Assembly (NCBI RefSeq): GCF_008831285.2
Contig: NC_045140.1
Span: 28,354,131 to 28,405,650 of the forward strand
Source of the DNA: Nymphaea colorata
Lineage: Eukaryota; Streptophyta; Magnoliopsida; Nymphaeales; Nymphaeaceae
Reading direction: 5' to 3'
Length of the DNA stretch: 51,520 nt
Numbering within the stretch: position 1 is the first letter of the stretch; each line of letters opens with the position of its first letter. A program made the position numbers and the translations under genes. Shown in pieces: positions 1-10,870 of the stretch. A model generated the notes under the pieces. The model searched no databases, was not told the origin of the DNA, and saw only the letters and a program-made list of their open reading frames with translations.

Positions 1-1025
1 GAACTTACCAAACTCCAACTCTATAGTAACATCTGTCATCTTTTGAAGTTCAAAAGAATAGAATATTACATATAGGAATCAAATTAATGACCAAAAGTTT
101 ACCATCCTGGACCTTTTTAACTCAAGAATTCAATTTACAAGTAATCAAATACCAAAGAGGAGGTCGGCCACATCCAGGCGCAAGCGGATATGCAACCTCA
201 ATACCAAATGGATTCCCTGCATGAAAACTAAAACGATTAACAAGGTCAGCCACCCACGCTAACCAAGCACAGCCCCGTCCCCTTCCTTCACAGTTTGCCT
301 TCAGTGCTGTTTCAGTGAACATCCTCGCAGTTGAATGTTAGAAATTGCTGACTCCAAAATATGATCATTGATTTGGTTCACTTCTCTTTTCCAATTTATT
401 AGATGTATTGTTCTGTATTTCCTGAGATCCAGGAATATAGTTTCAAAGACGGTGCTCACATGGCTCTTAGGATAAAAGGGATCTGCCCTTGCTCGATATT
501 AACGTTTTCATATTATAACATGGACCATCTAGAAGAGATGGAATGGTTTTCCTTCATGAAAAGGATATACTGACTCCACCATTACTCTTAAGGCTCATTC
601 TTGCGCAGCCAAGGGATGTTAGAGTGCCTCATCTAAAGAATCTTGGACACCATGTTGCTAGGAACTGGAGAAACTAGAACGTATGTAAGGCGCCTTTGTA
701 AGTTGGAATTACACCACAAGTCAATTCAGATAAGGGTGGAAGATTGCCTACTCGATAGGAAATTCGCCATCACCAAATCAACGCAGATTTCTGACAATGG
801 CACTTTTGGTCTCAGATCTGACCGAAAGTGGACTTCTCTGCGAACATAATCAAGCAGAGCAGGTATGGTTGGAACAGTTCACAGGAGCTTGGAACGTTGA
901 TGTTCTCCCACAAGTTAAACCGGTTGTATTACTGATCTTCTACATGCTGTTTTTCGATCGCTTTTCAGATTTATGTTTGTCAAATAAACAGGTTGCATTA
1001 CCGATCCTCTTCCTCCCTTTTTCAG
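1..1025. other. Intergenic sequence, no gene recognised
   Basis: Moderately AT-rich sequence with only short open frames on both strands. A 66-codon minus frame at 122-322 matches nothing I recognise. I see no structural RNA and no transposon ends here. It lies upstream of the GDSL-lipase fragment and may include its decayed 5' flank. Confidence 0.5.
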
Positions 1026-1352
1026 GCTCCAGCAGAGTTGTGTTTTCTACTCAGCAGAGAAGAAGAAGAACGTGCCGCCCCTGTGCGTGTTCGGGGACTC
1101 GATGGTGGACAACGGGAACAACGTCTTCCTCCCGAACCCAGAAACCAAGTTCGATTTTCTGCCTTATGGGGTGGATTTTTGCAGATTGCCCTACAGGGAG
1201 ATACACCAATGGAATGAAACCAGCAGATTTCATGGCGCAGCTGCCTACCTGCCTGCCGCAAGGGACCCTCGGTCCAAGGGGGAGTGCATCCTCAATGGCG
1301 TGAATTATGCCTTCGGTGGTTCCGTGATCCTCGACTCCGTTCCTGATATCGG
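1026..1352 (+). pseudogene. GDSL esterase/lipase exon, frameshifted fragment
   Basis: This is the N-terminal part of a plant GDSL-type lipase/esterase, an SGNH hydrolase family usually of about 350 residues and often secreted. The sequence reads VPPLCVFGDSMVDNGNN, with the nucleophile Ser in GDS (block I), then LPYGVDF. The next conserved stretch, ADCPTGRYTNGMKPADFMAQ, lies in another frame; the switch falls at a run of five T near 1177-1181. The original frame returns later with ILNGVNYAFGG, so there are two compensating shifts. A TTTTTCAG acceptor precedes 1026 and a good donor (GATATCG|GTGAG) follows at 1352, as expected after the GVNYA block. I could not find the later exons with the block III Asn or the catalytic Asp/His. 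I call it a pseudogene fragment; one shift could be a sequencing error. Confidence 0.72.
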
Positions 1353-1837
1353 TGAGTTTCTATTATCTTCTTCTTCTATAACTGGCTAGCACTTCTTAAT
1401 CGTGGGTCTTTTCTGCTGGTTGATCTTCATATTATTTGGATGTTGAGAGGTTAATTAGTTTCACTTGGGGGAAGGTTACTGCTTTCCGCTCAGTTGAACA
1501 TGAACTTCAGGACCTTCCCTGATCATTTTCACAATTGCTTTCCGTTACCAGTTTCTGAAGGATTTACACTCTGAACTAATCTCTCAAAAAGATGATCTTC
1601 CATCAGCTTTTCTGACCCTGATTTTTTGGCATCATGCTTATATGTTTATGCAGTGGCCTTACAGAGAACAGTAGTACTGACAATTTTAATATATTTTACA
1701 TGTTATTGGCTAACGTTACTGAGTACTTTTTTGTTTTTTACAACCAATCGGCTGAGAGATTTTGTCGGCAGCTTGGAATCATTTGCAACCCTGATTACTG
1801 ACAAGCTACACAATTTGCATTATTCAGTAAGAGAACA
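1353..1837. other. Non-coding flank of the GDSL fragment
   Basis: No further GDSL exon is visible. A piece at about 1640-1835 resembles 6868-6935: both contain a stretch like ATGTTTATGCAGTGG, then GCAACCCT, then ACAATTTGCATTATTCA. This suggests that sequence upstream of the duplicated dioxygenase block was also copied. Confidence 0.45.
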
Positions 1838-4800
1838 CATCAGACAAGGAAATGGCTCCAAAAAGTGATCGAAAAGCGTGCAGCATAGATGGAGACGGTG
1901 AATATAACTTGGCCCCATGGAGCTAGGACAAGAGTAGGAGCACACTTCCACCCACGCCCAGGCTCCATCTAGGCTAACATGTTTAGTTAGAGGCTAGCCA
2001 TAGTGAAAGAGAGGTTTAATGTTAGACAGGAGGGAGTGCTCGAGCCCATTTGTGTCAAGTGAACAACGTGTCACCCAGATCTTTTCCTCTCTCCCAAGCA
2101 TTAGAGAACAGAACAGAAATGAAAACAATAAATAGACAGAAACGAGTTCTACTACGTCCTCTCGGAAAGATCCGATAGGGATTACAAAACTGCAACTGGT
2201 GCCTTCGCACATCTACACACCGACACAACTACATCCATCTGTGGAATGGCTGATGATTGAGCACCATCATTATTTCTGCTTATTACAAAGACGAATAAGC
2301 ACTTGAAGTTCAATACTTTATTCCAAAGGTCGCGTGGAGCTTGCGGAGTAGATACTCCCCATACATCTTTGGCTCAAACTTTGCAACCCCTCCTGTCTTT
2401 TCCTTGCAGAAGTCCAAAGGTTCCACAACAGCGTCAAAGTTCGTCTGAAAGAGAAAACCGAAGCTTCACCAGTCAATAGAATCATCTGCTACCAAGAAGA
2501 TAGAAGGCCAAATATTGAGTTCTATATCCCTTTTTATGACATTCAACTTACAAGGAAGGTTCAAGTTGAGATCTAGGCATGTTTTCTGAACAAGGCAGCC
2601 AGCTCTGGCTTTCTGCTTTATAGATGCGTTAAAGTCAACCTATTCATCTAATGTGATCAAATACAGCCCCTTGAGGGCAGTCATGATTTCTGATTAAGGT
2701 AAATTTTACCAACACACAGGACTTGTATTGATGCACTGAAAATACGTGGAAGTACTAACCTCATAAAAGAATGGTATCGAAATCCGATCACTAGGGCTGT
2801 TATTTATCACTCTATGAAATGCGCTCTCATATATGCCATTTGAATAGGCCTGAAAATTAATGAAAAAGGACTTATATCAAGCAAAAGTCTCATCAAGGAC
2901 ATTGCAGAAGATTGAGCAGGAAGACTGAGGCAGACCTTTAACATGTCCCCTATGTTGCAGACAAATGTTCCGGGGATAGGCAAGGCCCATATCCATTCAC
3001 CACATCTGTTCATTGCCTACAACCGCATAAAAATGCGAAGCACAATTGAAATTTCTTTTCACTAAGTAGTTTGAGCCAGCTAAAACCAAGGAAGCTTTTA
3101 CGGATAAGCTTGATTTTTATTAATAACAAATATCTTTTGAGTCATGGTGCACATTTTTACCTCTAATGAAGGGACACCATCGTCTTGATTTATCACAGTC
3201 AATAGACCTAATCTCATTAAATTTGATCCCGTGCAAACATCTCAGTATTGAAAATTAAAGAAAATAAAATGTATATATGTAAAAGAAGAGGCCTGGGAAG
3301 TACCGTAGTCAGTGTGTGCTCCACTGGATTTATTGAAACAGAAAAACAGAATGAATCATTAGTGACTAGTGAGAATGGAGAAATCAGAAAACAAACAATA
3401 TATGTTTGACAGTTCTTATGGTTTACCATCCAACGCCATCTTCCACGATTTTCTCAGTAGAGCCGGGATAACTAAGTATCCTCATTCCCCAGAAAGTGTC
3501 TCCAGCTCTTTCACCTTCAAAGGTGTATGGTGAACCACCCAATGCTAAAGCTATCCCTCGAAGAATGTTTTTTGAAAGTTCTGTACGTCATGGACAATAG
3601 AAAACTCTTCCAAGGTAAAACAACTAAAGATCTGTATTCAAAATAGTAAATCAATTGCATTGCCCTTGAGAACACGCTGTTGAGTGTCAAAATCTTGCCT
3701 TTTACCGCACTTATATACTCCTCGATTAATGGTCTGAAATCTGCAGGATTGTCGGGCCTGCAAGCAAAATTCACCGAAGTCCTCTTTCAACAGGTGCGGT
3801 CGTAAAGAAATGTTCATGTGTTAGCTGTTTGAATATGAGAACATAGAACTAATATTTTCTTCTGCAAACGCAAATGGTTTAGATTTTTTCACACTTCTTT
3901 TCGCCTTTAAATATGTCCTTGGACACCATATACTCATCTCATGGCTTCAATTTCAGCTACATGTCCTACCGCAGAGACGGAAATGCCTGCATTACTTAGT
4001 GAATCCCAGGATTCAACAAAAACGTGAAGAAGTGGAGTTGCCCATCTGCGATGGGTGTTGCACACTTGCACTTGTGAGAATATAAGCTGAAACATATCTA
4101 CATTGAGTCTCAATAACTGGTAAAGTTATTTAAAAGAAACTTCGTTCGGTGGCGTTTTGGCCATTAATTAATGTGATTTCCATCACGAGATGAGGCGAGG
4201 AGATTAATGACTAATCCTTGCTTCCGGCCTAAATTTATTTCCTCCATTCTTTCCTTAGCTCCAAATTTCACCACAATGCGTTCAAGTTTAGCTTCTTGAT
4301 CCAAAAGGTTCCTTTATCCCCCTCCCTACTAGGCGCAAGTTCGCAGTAAAGATTTGGTACCAAGTCTATAGCATACAGGAAATCCATATACACATTACCA
4401 CAGGTTTGGTCCTTCCAAGGCAGCACCGACGGCTCCATAAGTACCGGGTTCCACAACCTTGTAAATCTGTTGAAAACAGGAGCACGCAGAGAGACAGACA
4501 TGGTTAATGAATTTTCTCGTGAACCTGGCAAGGGAAGAAAATCTGAGAGCCTACATTTTTAATTACACATACATCAATAGCTTCATGCTTATCAGGTCTG
4601 CCGCCAGTCAAGTTTTGTCCAATTGTCTGATATCCTCTGTTCCAAGGAGAAAGGAAAACAGTGCTAAAGCTTTGGGCCAAATAATGAACTGAGTGAAAGG
4701 GAGATGCCACACCTGAATCCAGTCGATGAAGACAGTTTGATCTTGAGCTTTTCTTCATCAGGAAGACCGAAGAATCTCCGCGCAACATCCCTAACTCGTT

Positions 4801-6125
4801 GGCACATGGACTCGGGAATGCCATGACCTTTCTGCACAAGTAAATCAACAGATTGGGTTCTGCCTAAAAATCATTTTACAGAGATCTTATAGAATTCCTC
4901 GCTTCTGCAGTCACACAGCAGATTGGGTTCTGCCTAAAAATCACTTTACCGAGATCTGATAGAATTCCTAGCTTCTGCACTCACCATATAGCATTAAAAA
5001 AAATGTCTCTTGCCGTATTTTGTTTCTAAAGGATATGCGCGATAACATAACCAAAGAATACGCATGATTACATTACAAAGTAGAGCAACAGTAACATGCT
5101 GGTGAACAGTAGAAGGCCCCTTCAGTTTTCATTAAGCTCTGCCGGCAGAGAAGCACAGAGGCCGGACCTGGATCAGGCTCGGGCCGGTGTGGACCCTGTC
5201 GGACCTCAGCTGGAGCCCGTCTTATGAACCGGTTTGGTTAACCGAACCTGGTTGTCTTATTGGTTCTTTTTTTGTTATCTAAAACGCCAAAAGTTTGACA
5301 TACTATGCATTTTTGAAAATTAACGATAACTAAGTTATTCAGTCTTATGATCAGGTTTAATGGTGAACTTCGAATTAGGATCCATGAGCAGAATGGATGC
5401 ATTATCTCACTTTGAACCATAGAACTGTTGATGGAGTTTGGTTTCTATTTCATGTAGACCGAGCTTGGTTCAGTCGGGATGCCGAGCTCAGTCCCATGTC
5501 CACAGGCTTATCAGCCACTAGTTCAACATGTATCACGGGCTTTTGAGGATCCAATCAAACCTATATAAATCTCAAAGTTGCATCATATTTCCTTAAAAAA
5601 AAAAATCAAGTAAAAGAACACAAATGTGTTTTGTAGGCACTCTGTTTGTTATAGAACTCAACTCAAACTCGTTCATCAAAACTCAACTCGAGCTCAACTC
5701 ATTTCTAAATCAGACGATTTCGAAATGTTAAACGAGTTGAGTTCTAATGAATGTTGAATTATATTGAGACGACGGTTAAATAACAGCAACTATACAAGTT
5801 AACCAGCTAAGCGAAACAAGACATGCTTGACAAAAACGAGTTAAATGAGTCAAACTTGAGCTCAATGTTGTATTGTGGAGTCGAGCTTGAGCTTGTTCTA
5901 TCCAGCTTTAGTTTTCGATTCTGAGTCGAGTTTAAGTTAACTCAAATCGTGCTTGTCTCTGTTCGTGTGCAGCTCTACAGGTAAGTAATTGACATGCAAA
6001 ACAAGTTAGACAAAATACATCAAAAGACATGTCGGATCCAAATTAAATTTTCAAATGCTAAGGTCCAAATCTGAATCCGATCAGGTCGAATTAACCACAA
6101 TCAGTGCGTTATTGGCATCGGTTAA
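1838..6125. repeat. Segmental duplication, copy 1 (dioxygenase gene block)
   Basis: Direct-repeat partner of 12262-18045. The left edge is clear: both copies begin with ACAAGGAAATGGCTCCAAAA. Homology continues through the 3' UTR, exons 12 to 3 and intron 2 of the dioxygenase gene. It fades near GAGTTATTGGCATCG (6104-6120 here, about 18027-18043 in the other copy), before exon 2. This copy keeps all exons. Confidence 0.85.
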
Positions 6126-6489
6126 AAGCATGTCACGAGACAGAGAACAACGTCATATTTGCCTCCTTCAAAATAACCAACCAACTCATTTTATTTCCTA
6201 CGTCGAAGGAATGTTTTCAATTTTTAATTTCACTTAACTTGAAGTGAGATAGGAACTAATTAGCAAAGAGAATTACCACATAAAAGATTCCATCTCCTCT
6301 TCCGGCCTTATCTAACTGCCTGACAACCTCTAACACGCCTGCATCTTCCCCCATCCTCGGATCCTCACATTTCTCGAGTAGAGGCCTTACATCTGCCAAA
6401 AAGAAAGTTTTAGTATATATATATATATATATATATAAGAAGAGAGGGAGAGCGAGAGAGATACCGATTATGGGGATGGATCTAGCCAT
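2310..6489 (-). CDS. 2-oxoglutarate/Fe(II)-dependent dioxygenase, DIN11-like, 12 exons
   Basis: Predicted soluble oxygenase of the plant 2OG-Fe(II) superfamily (DIOX_N plus 2OG-FeII_Oxy), 325 residues. Exons, high to low: 6489-6465, 6392-6277, 4831-4713, 4636-4573, 4466-4399, 3757-3699, 3580-3427, 3323-3304, 3207-3161, 3016-2936, 2849-2760, 2444-2310. Every junction keeps frame and the only stop is TGA at 2310-2312. N-terminal landmarks are [22 protein letters not shown] and [11 protein letters not shown]. Iron ligands are His205 and Asp207 (GAHTDYG, micro-exon 8) and His263 (AFHRV). Arg273-x-Ser275 fits 2OG binding. The C-terminus [13 protein letters not shown] resembles Arabidopsis At3g50210/At3g49620 (DIN11) from memory. 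Substrate is unknown; these enzymes couple substrate oxidation to decarboxylation of 2-oxoglutarate. Intron 6 (3698-3581) begins with GC. ATG at 6487-6489 is chosen because it gives the family N-terminus and correct phase. Confidence 0.88.
4850..4989. repeat. Two tandem 70-bp units in intron 2
   Basis: Units at 4850-4919 and 4920-4989 both start AGATTGGGTTCTGCCTAAAAA and end near GCTTCTGCA, with a few differences. The paralogous block has only one unit (from about 17083), so the tandem duplication arose after the gene duplication or was lost there. Confidence 0.85.
6414..6437. repeat. (TA)n microsatellite in intron 1
   Basis: Twelve TA units lie inside the 72-bp first intron of the dioxygenase gene, next to a GA-rich stretch near the donor. 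Probably length-polymorphic. Confidence 0.9.
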
Positions 6490-7121
6490 GGTGAGACGAC
6501 GAAGAGATGCAGCAATGGCAGTCGACTATTTCGTTCTTAAAAGACAGCACGCGCACAGGGATGGAGCTACACTGTTTGAGGGTATAAATAAGGAAGGCAT
6601 GGCGGACAGTCGAATTGTAGCGCCTGCTGCAGTAGCTCTGCCGCTGCGTTGGCTGGTGTCGTTTTGTTATAATGTTTCAAAATTACATTGTCAGGACTTG
6701 AAAATTACTTTCACCAAACTTATTGAGTTGGCCAACTCAAGAGGTTCTCGATTAAAAAATCTTGGACCCACATTGGTGTTCCTCGTGTTTTAATCACAAG
6801 CCACCATATTTTGATCAGTTTATCCTTCCGAGGGGGCCTTTTGCATTAGTTAACTCGCTGATTCATGTTCACAAGTTTATGCGGTGGCAACCCTCATACT
6901 GACCAGTTACACAATTTGCATTATTCACTAAGGCCCCATTTGATGCACAGTTATGTTAATGTGCATCGGGGAAGCTGTCGTATTTGTATGGTTTTTCACT
7001 ATGATGGGTTCATGACTTTCCTTTTATTTAGGACAAGAATCAGTTATTCATGATACAAAAATTCTGCGTAACCGAATCAGTGTGTTGGCTGTTGAGAGGC
7101 ACTTTATCTTTGCAAACCATC
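6490..7121. other. Upstream region of the dioxygenase gene
   Basis: Promoter-side flank with no coding gene recognised. Bases 6868-6935 resemble about 1640-1835 upstream of duplication copy 1, so this may be the start of the second duplicated unit, later interrupted by the hAT element. Confidence 0.45.
6583..6590 (-). promoter_or_regulatory. Possible TATA element of the dioxygenase gene
   Basis: On the minus strand this reads TATTTATA, about 95 bp upstream of the start codon, a plausible distance for a plant TATA box and 5' UTR. On the plus strand the same bases read TATAAATA, so direction is ambiguous. Confidence 0.3.
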
Positions 7122-7129
7122 CTTCCATT
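7122..7129. repeat. hAT target-site duplication, left copy
   Basis: CTTCCATT, identical to 10605-10612. Eight bases is the diagnostic target-duplication length of hAT transposons. Confidence 0.93.
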
Positions 7130-7142
7130 CAATGTTATCACT

Positions 7143-7225
7143 GTCGTATCGTTTCGTGTATCGGTCGGGCCGACCTATACGCCGTATCGTAACGTATCGT
7201 AAATGTATCGTAACGTATCGTAAAA
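7143..7225. repeat. hAT left subterminal repeats
   Basis: Six GTATCG hexamers in about 75 bp, several as CGTATCGTAA. They match the motif at the other end. In Ac/Ds-type elements transposase binds clustered subterminal hexamers; by analogy these are candidate binding sites. Confidence 0.75.
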
Positions 7226-7581
7226 TTAATTTTTTAATTTGTAAAAAATATTAAAAATTTATAAAAAATAAAAAAAAATCAGAAAAATTCTAAAAAAATC
7301 CGAAAAAACTAGTAAAAATCAGAAAAATTCAAGAAAAATGTATTTAAAGGAACATTCATCATTCATGTATATGAAGTATGACCTGTGAGCTATGCATATG
7401 AACAAGACATTCCAAAATAAGAAATCAAACATTCAAAAAACAAAATAACATACTAAACAACCTAAGAGTATTCAATTACATCACAATTCATAAGTTCAGA
7501 AGTCAAAACTCAGAACATATTGACATAGTTTTCAAAACTCAAAACAAAAAGCATCATCAATCGTCATTTGCATCATCATCT

Positions 7582-10093
7582 TCATTCTTCATCATCATCT
7601 TCACTTCCTTCATTAACTTCTTCTTCTATCCCCTCTGTTGCAAATGGAATGTCACCAACATTCCATTGCTCCCCCCCAGCCTCTCCTTCTTCAACAATCT
7701 CTGCTGCTCCTTCAACATTCAAAAAATCAAGATCGTCCTCATCAAGTATTGCAGCTGGTTCTTCTTCAACCCAAGAATCTAATATATCAAAATGGTCAAT
7801 GAAGATAGGATCATATTGATTGTGATGCTTCCTCGTAGATGTTGTTTCTAGTTGCCTAACAAGAGAAAAAATTAACAAATTGTTAGAGATTAAAATATAT
7901 ATTAGAATTTGATATTCTTGTATAACAAAACAAATGTTTACCTTTGTCTCAACTTCATATTATAACGAACATAAACAAGGTCATTCAACCTTTTATGTTC
8001 CAGCTTATTCCTCTTCTTACTATGGATGTGCTGAAATACACTCCAATTTCTTTCACATCCAGTTGCACTACATGTTTGATTGAGGATTCTAATTGCAAGC
8101 TTCCTTAATTCTGGGCAATCAAGCTCAAACCTTTCCCACCACAAATCTAATAACAGATGGAAAGTAAAAATGTTGTCAGAAATAAATATATGAGAAGGTA
8201 GAATAAGTGCTAAAGAACAAAATGTATAAAGTTTCTTTTTCTAATACCTGGACGCATAGTTGTCCTGCATCGAACTGCTGTGTCTCTCGCCATGGTACCA
8301 GAAGCCGTATCATATTTGTTGATCGACATATGGATAGCGTCTTGTTCTTTACTATCACTTACTAATACATCAATGCAATCCAACATGCCATACTCGACCT
8401 CTCTGTCCTTCTTAAAAGTGGGAAGATATCTAATGGCAGGATTTAGGTAGTAGGCTGCCGCATGAAGTGGGCGATGAAGTTGTCCAGACCACCTTTCATC
8501 TATAATCTTCCATATAGGCATGTACAACTTCTTTTTTCCCTTCATATTATCTCTAATGGCCTCCTTGGCTCTATCCATAGACTCGTATAAATATCCAATA
8601 GAAGGTCTATCTTCACTATCAACTAATCTGAGGACTTTCACTAGAGGTACAGAAATCTTCAATAAGTGCACACATGATTCCCAAAAGTCAACATCGAAGA
8701 TGGTATCCACAACTGTCGTAGCCTTTCTTTTATAGGCATGTGGATATGCAGCCCAATCATCACTTGAAAACATCTGCCTGAGAGAAGATCTTTGCTTGAC
8801 TATACCCTGCATAGTCAAAACATTTGTAGCAAACCGTGTTTGTGCAGGTCGAATCAATTCAGCCCCATTTGTGAATTTCCTCATCAAATTCAAGACATAA
8901 GCATGATTGTAAATAAACTTCGTGATTTCTTGGCATCTGTGAACTGTCAACTTTATATCATCCCTTTCACCAAGATCCTGAAGCATAAGATTTACACAGT
9001 GAGCAGCACATGGACTCCAATAAAATGTCTCATATCGTGCTGCTAACATTTCACCTGCAGCTTTATAATTTGCTGCATTATCAGTGATAAATTGTACGAC
9101 ATTTTCAGGCCCAACTTCTTCTATAACTTTATCAAAAATCCCAAACAACACATCAGCAGTCTTCGGAGTATCAGACAAATCAACAGATTTTAAGAACATA
9201 GTACCAAGAGGGCAATATACAAGGAAGTTTACCAATGTTCTGTTCTTGATGTCTGTCCACCCATCTGCCATTACACTGCATCCTGTAGCATTCCAACTCA
9301 ATTTTAGTTCATCACAATATGTCTTCACATCTCTAACTATATTGTTGAGAATTTTACCTCGCAATTTATGAAAAGAGGGCATTTTATACCCTCGCCCTAC
9401 ACTAACAATCGCATCTGCTATAGGCTGATAATGATAAGAGTTTGCTGCATTGAAGGGAATGGATGCATCATAGAACCACCTTCCTATGGTTTCATCTGCT
9501 ACTTCAATAATATCCTTTGATTGCATGGCTATACGAATCTCAGGCTGAGCACCAGCAACAGTATAATTGGGAAAAAAATTCTTGATCGAACCAGACATAT
9601 TGCTCGACCTCATAGTAGGTACTCTACCACCACCAGTACGACCCTAACTTCTGCCACGTCCTCGTGAAACTGAACTTATACTTGCACCTCTTCTTTTTCT
9701 GGTTGCAGTTGCAGAAGAACCACCTCCATGCATGATGCATTTCCCTTTAGTTGTTCCCACACCAACATCTTCTTGTTCAAGTTGAACATATTCACCTTCA
9801 CTTTCTTCTCCTTCATGTGGGTCCCCATATCCTTCCTCCGCATCTTCCATGTCCTTTTCAATCCTACTTGCTTTCACTGCATCAAGAAGCTGCTGACACT
9901 GGTGCTTTACATACGCTGGCAATGGGATCTCTTGGGAGCCATTGCAAGCAGCCACATCGCTGTGTGTACCAGCTATATGGTGTTTAAAGCGAGAAATCCC
10001 TCCTGATATGATTTGCTTACAATAATTGCACTTAACTCTTAATCTATCTTTGGGATTCACCCTTGTACACAACTGCCATGCAGGATCCGACAT
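7582..10093 (-). pseudogene. hAT transposase (BED finger, DUF659, hAT C-terminal dimerisation), one in-frame stop
   Basis: Three exons: 10093-8248, 8146-7942, 7855-7582, with in-phase GT-AG junctions. The N-terminus starts MSDPAWQLCTRVNPKDRLRV and holds a BED-type finger (CNYC...FKHHIAGTH). A basic/acidic linker follows, then the DUF659/catalytic region: DGWTD and FITDNAANYK supply two expected acidic residues, followed by SPCAAHCVNLML. Exon 2 carries the dimerisation block LAIRILNQTCSATGCERNWS. Exon 3 is an acidic tail. Codon 150 is TAG (9644-9646), after which the same frame continues to codon 615 of exon 1. That is one nonsense change in an otherwise open frame. ATG 10091-10093 is chosen as the first ATG directly before the finger. 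Confidence 0.87.
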
Positions 10094-10429
10094 TATATCT
10101 TCACAAAACAAGTAAAAACATACAAATAAATGTAGGAAATAAGAGAAATGAACGATTCAACGGCAAAAATGAGTTATTTTTTACCTTCTTGGTGTTAAAA
10201 ACCAAAAAACCCTCTTTCTCCAAGCTTCCCACCGTCCCAAGACTCCCCACAACGAGAAATGAAGCTTCTTCACCGGCAAATCTTGATGCAATGGAGAAAA
10301 TCTCTCCCTCCCACGTCCCTCGCAGTGTTGAGAAACAAGAAGAGAGAGAGAGAGGAGCGTCGGTTTGAGAATAAGAAGCAAAAAGGGGCCCGACGGCCCC
10401 TTTTTAAATTTTACTCCCGTATCGTGCGA

Positions 10430-10600
10430 TACGGGGGTGTATCGCACGTATCGTGCGATACGCCCACCGTATCGTACGATACGTATGATACGCGTACGAT
10501 ACGTACGCGTATCGTATTTAATAGGTGTAACGTATCGAAAACGTTGATACGGACGATACGTATCGTACGATATGCGTCCGTATCGTACGATACGGATAAC
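10430..10600. repeat. hAT right subterminal repeats, palindromic
   Basis: About fourteen GTATCG or CGATAC hexamers in 170 bp, many paired as near-palindromes such as GTATCGTACGATAC. The density is higher than at the left end, the sort of asymmetry known from other hAT elements. Confidence 0.82.
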
Positions 10601-10604
10601 ATTG

Positions 10605-10612
10605 CTTCCATT
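10605..10612. repeat. hAT target-site duplication, right copy
   Basis: CTTCCATT, identical to 7122-7129. Confidence 0.93.
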
Positions 10613-10699
10613 GTCTCATTGCCTATTTTCCTGTTTGACTTTGAAGGATTCACCTGTCTCAAACATAAAAGAAAATTGCTCTTTGATTTAACCAAAAAA

Positions 10700-10870
10700 C
10701 TACTTCATGCTGGTGCTTCATTAATTCAATTAAACAATAAGTTGCTTGCTACCAACTACAACAATACAAAGGTCAGACTTCTAGTACAACTTCTTCGTGC
10801 TGGTGCTTGAACTGAATGAATAACTCAATTAACCAAAAACCACTTCATGCTGGTGCTTCAACGAAATGAA
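10700..10870. repeat. Three degenerate copies of a TGCTGGTGCTT repeat
   Basis: CTTCATGCTGGTGCTTCA at about 10704, CTTCGTGCTGGTGCTTGA at about 10793 and CTTCATGCTGGTGCTTCA at about 10843. Each is followed by an ATTCAATTAA-like stretch. Spacing is irregular (about 89 and 50 bp). Function unknown. Confidence 0.6.

Larger units (their letters stand above)
7130..10604 (-). mobile_element. Complete hAT DNA transposon, 3,475 bp
   Basis: Terminal inverted repeats are CAATGTTATC at 7130-7139 and its reverse complement GATAACATTG at 10595-10604. They are flanked by a perfect 8-bp direct repeat. The interior encodes a BED-finger/DUF659/hAT-dimerisation transposase on the minus strand. Both ends carry dense GTATCG/CGATAC subterminal repeats. 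The element lies between the two dioxygenase copies. The perfect target duplication argues for a fairly recent insertion; the coding frame carries one stop, so this copy is probably not autonomous unless that stop is an error. Confidence 0.95.

Noticed and set aside
5138-5990. GC-rich patch and GAGCTCGAGCTC-like sequence in intron 2 as a separate transposon
   Set aside because: No terminal repeats, target duplication or coding region could be found. A short palindrome (GGTTTGGTTAACCGAACC) alone is not enough.
10259-10810. Open frame of 183 codons on the plus strand across the right end of the hAT element
   Set aside because: It crosses the transposon boundary and the palindromic repeats, with Arg/Tyr/Thr repeats from translated GTATCG motifs. 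Not protein-like.
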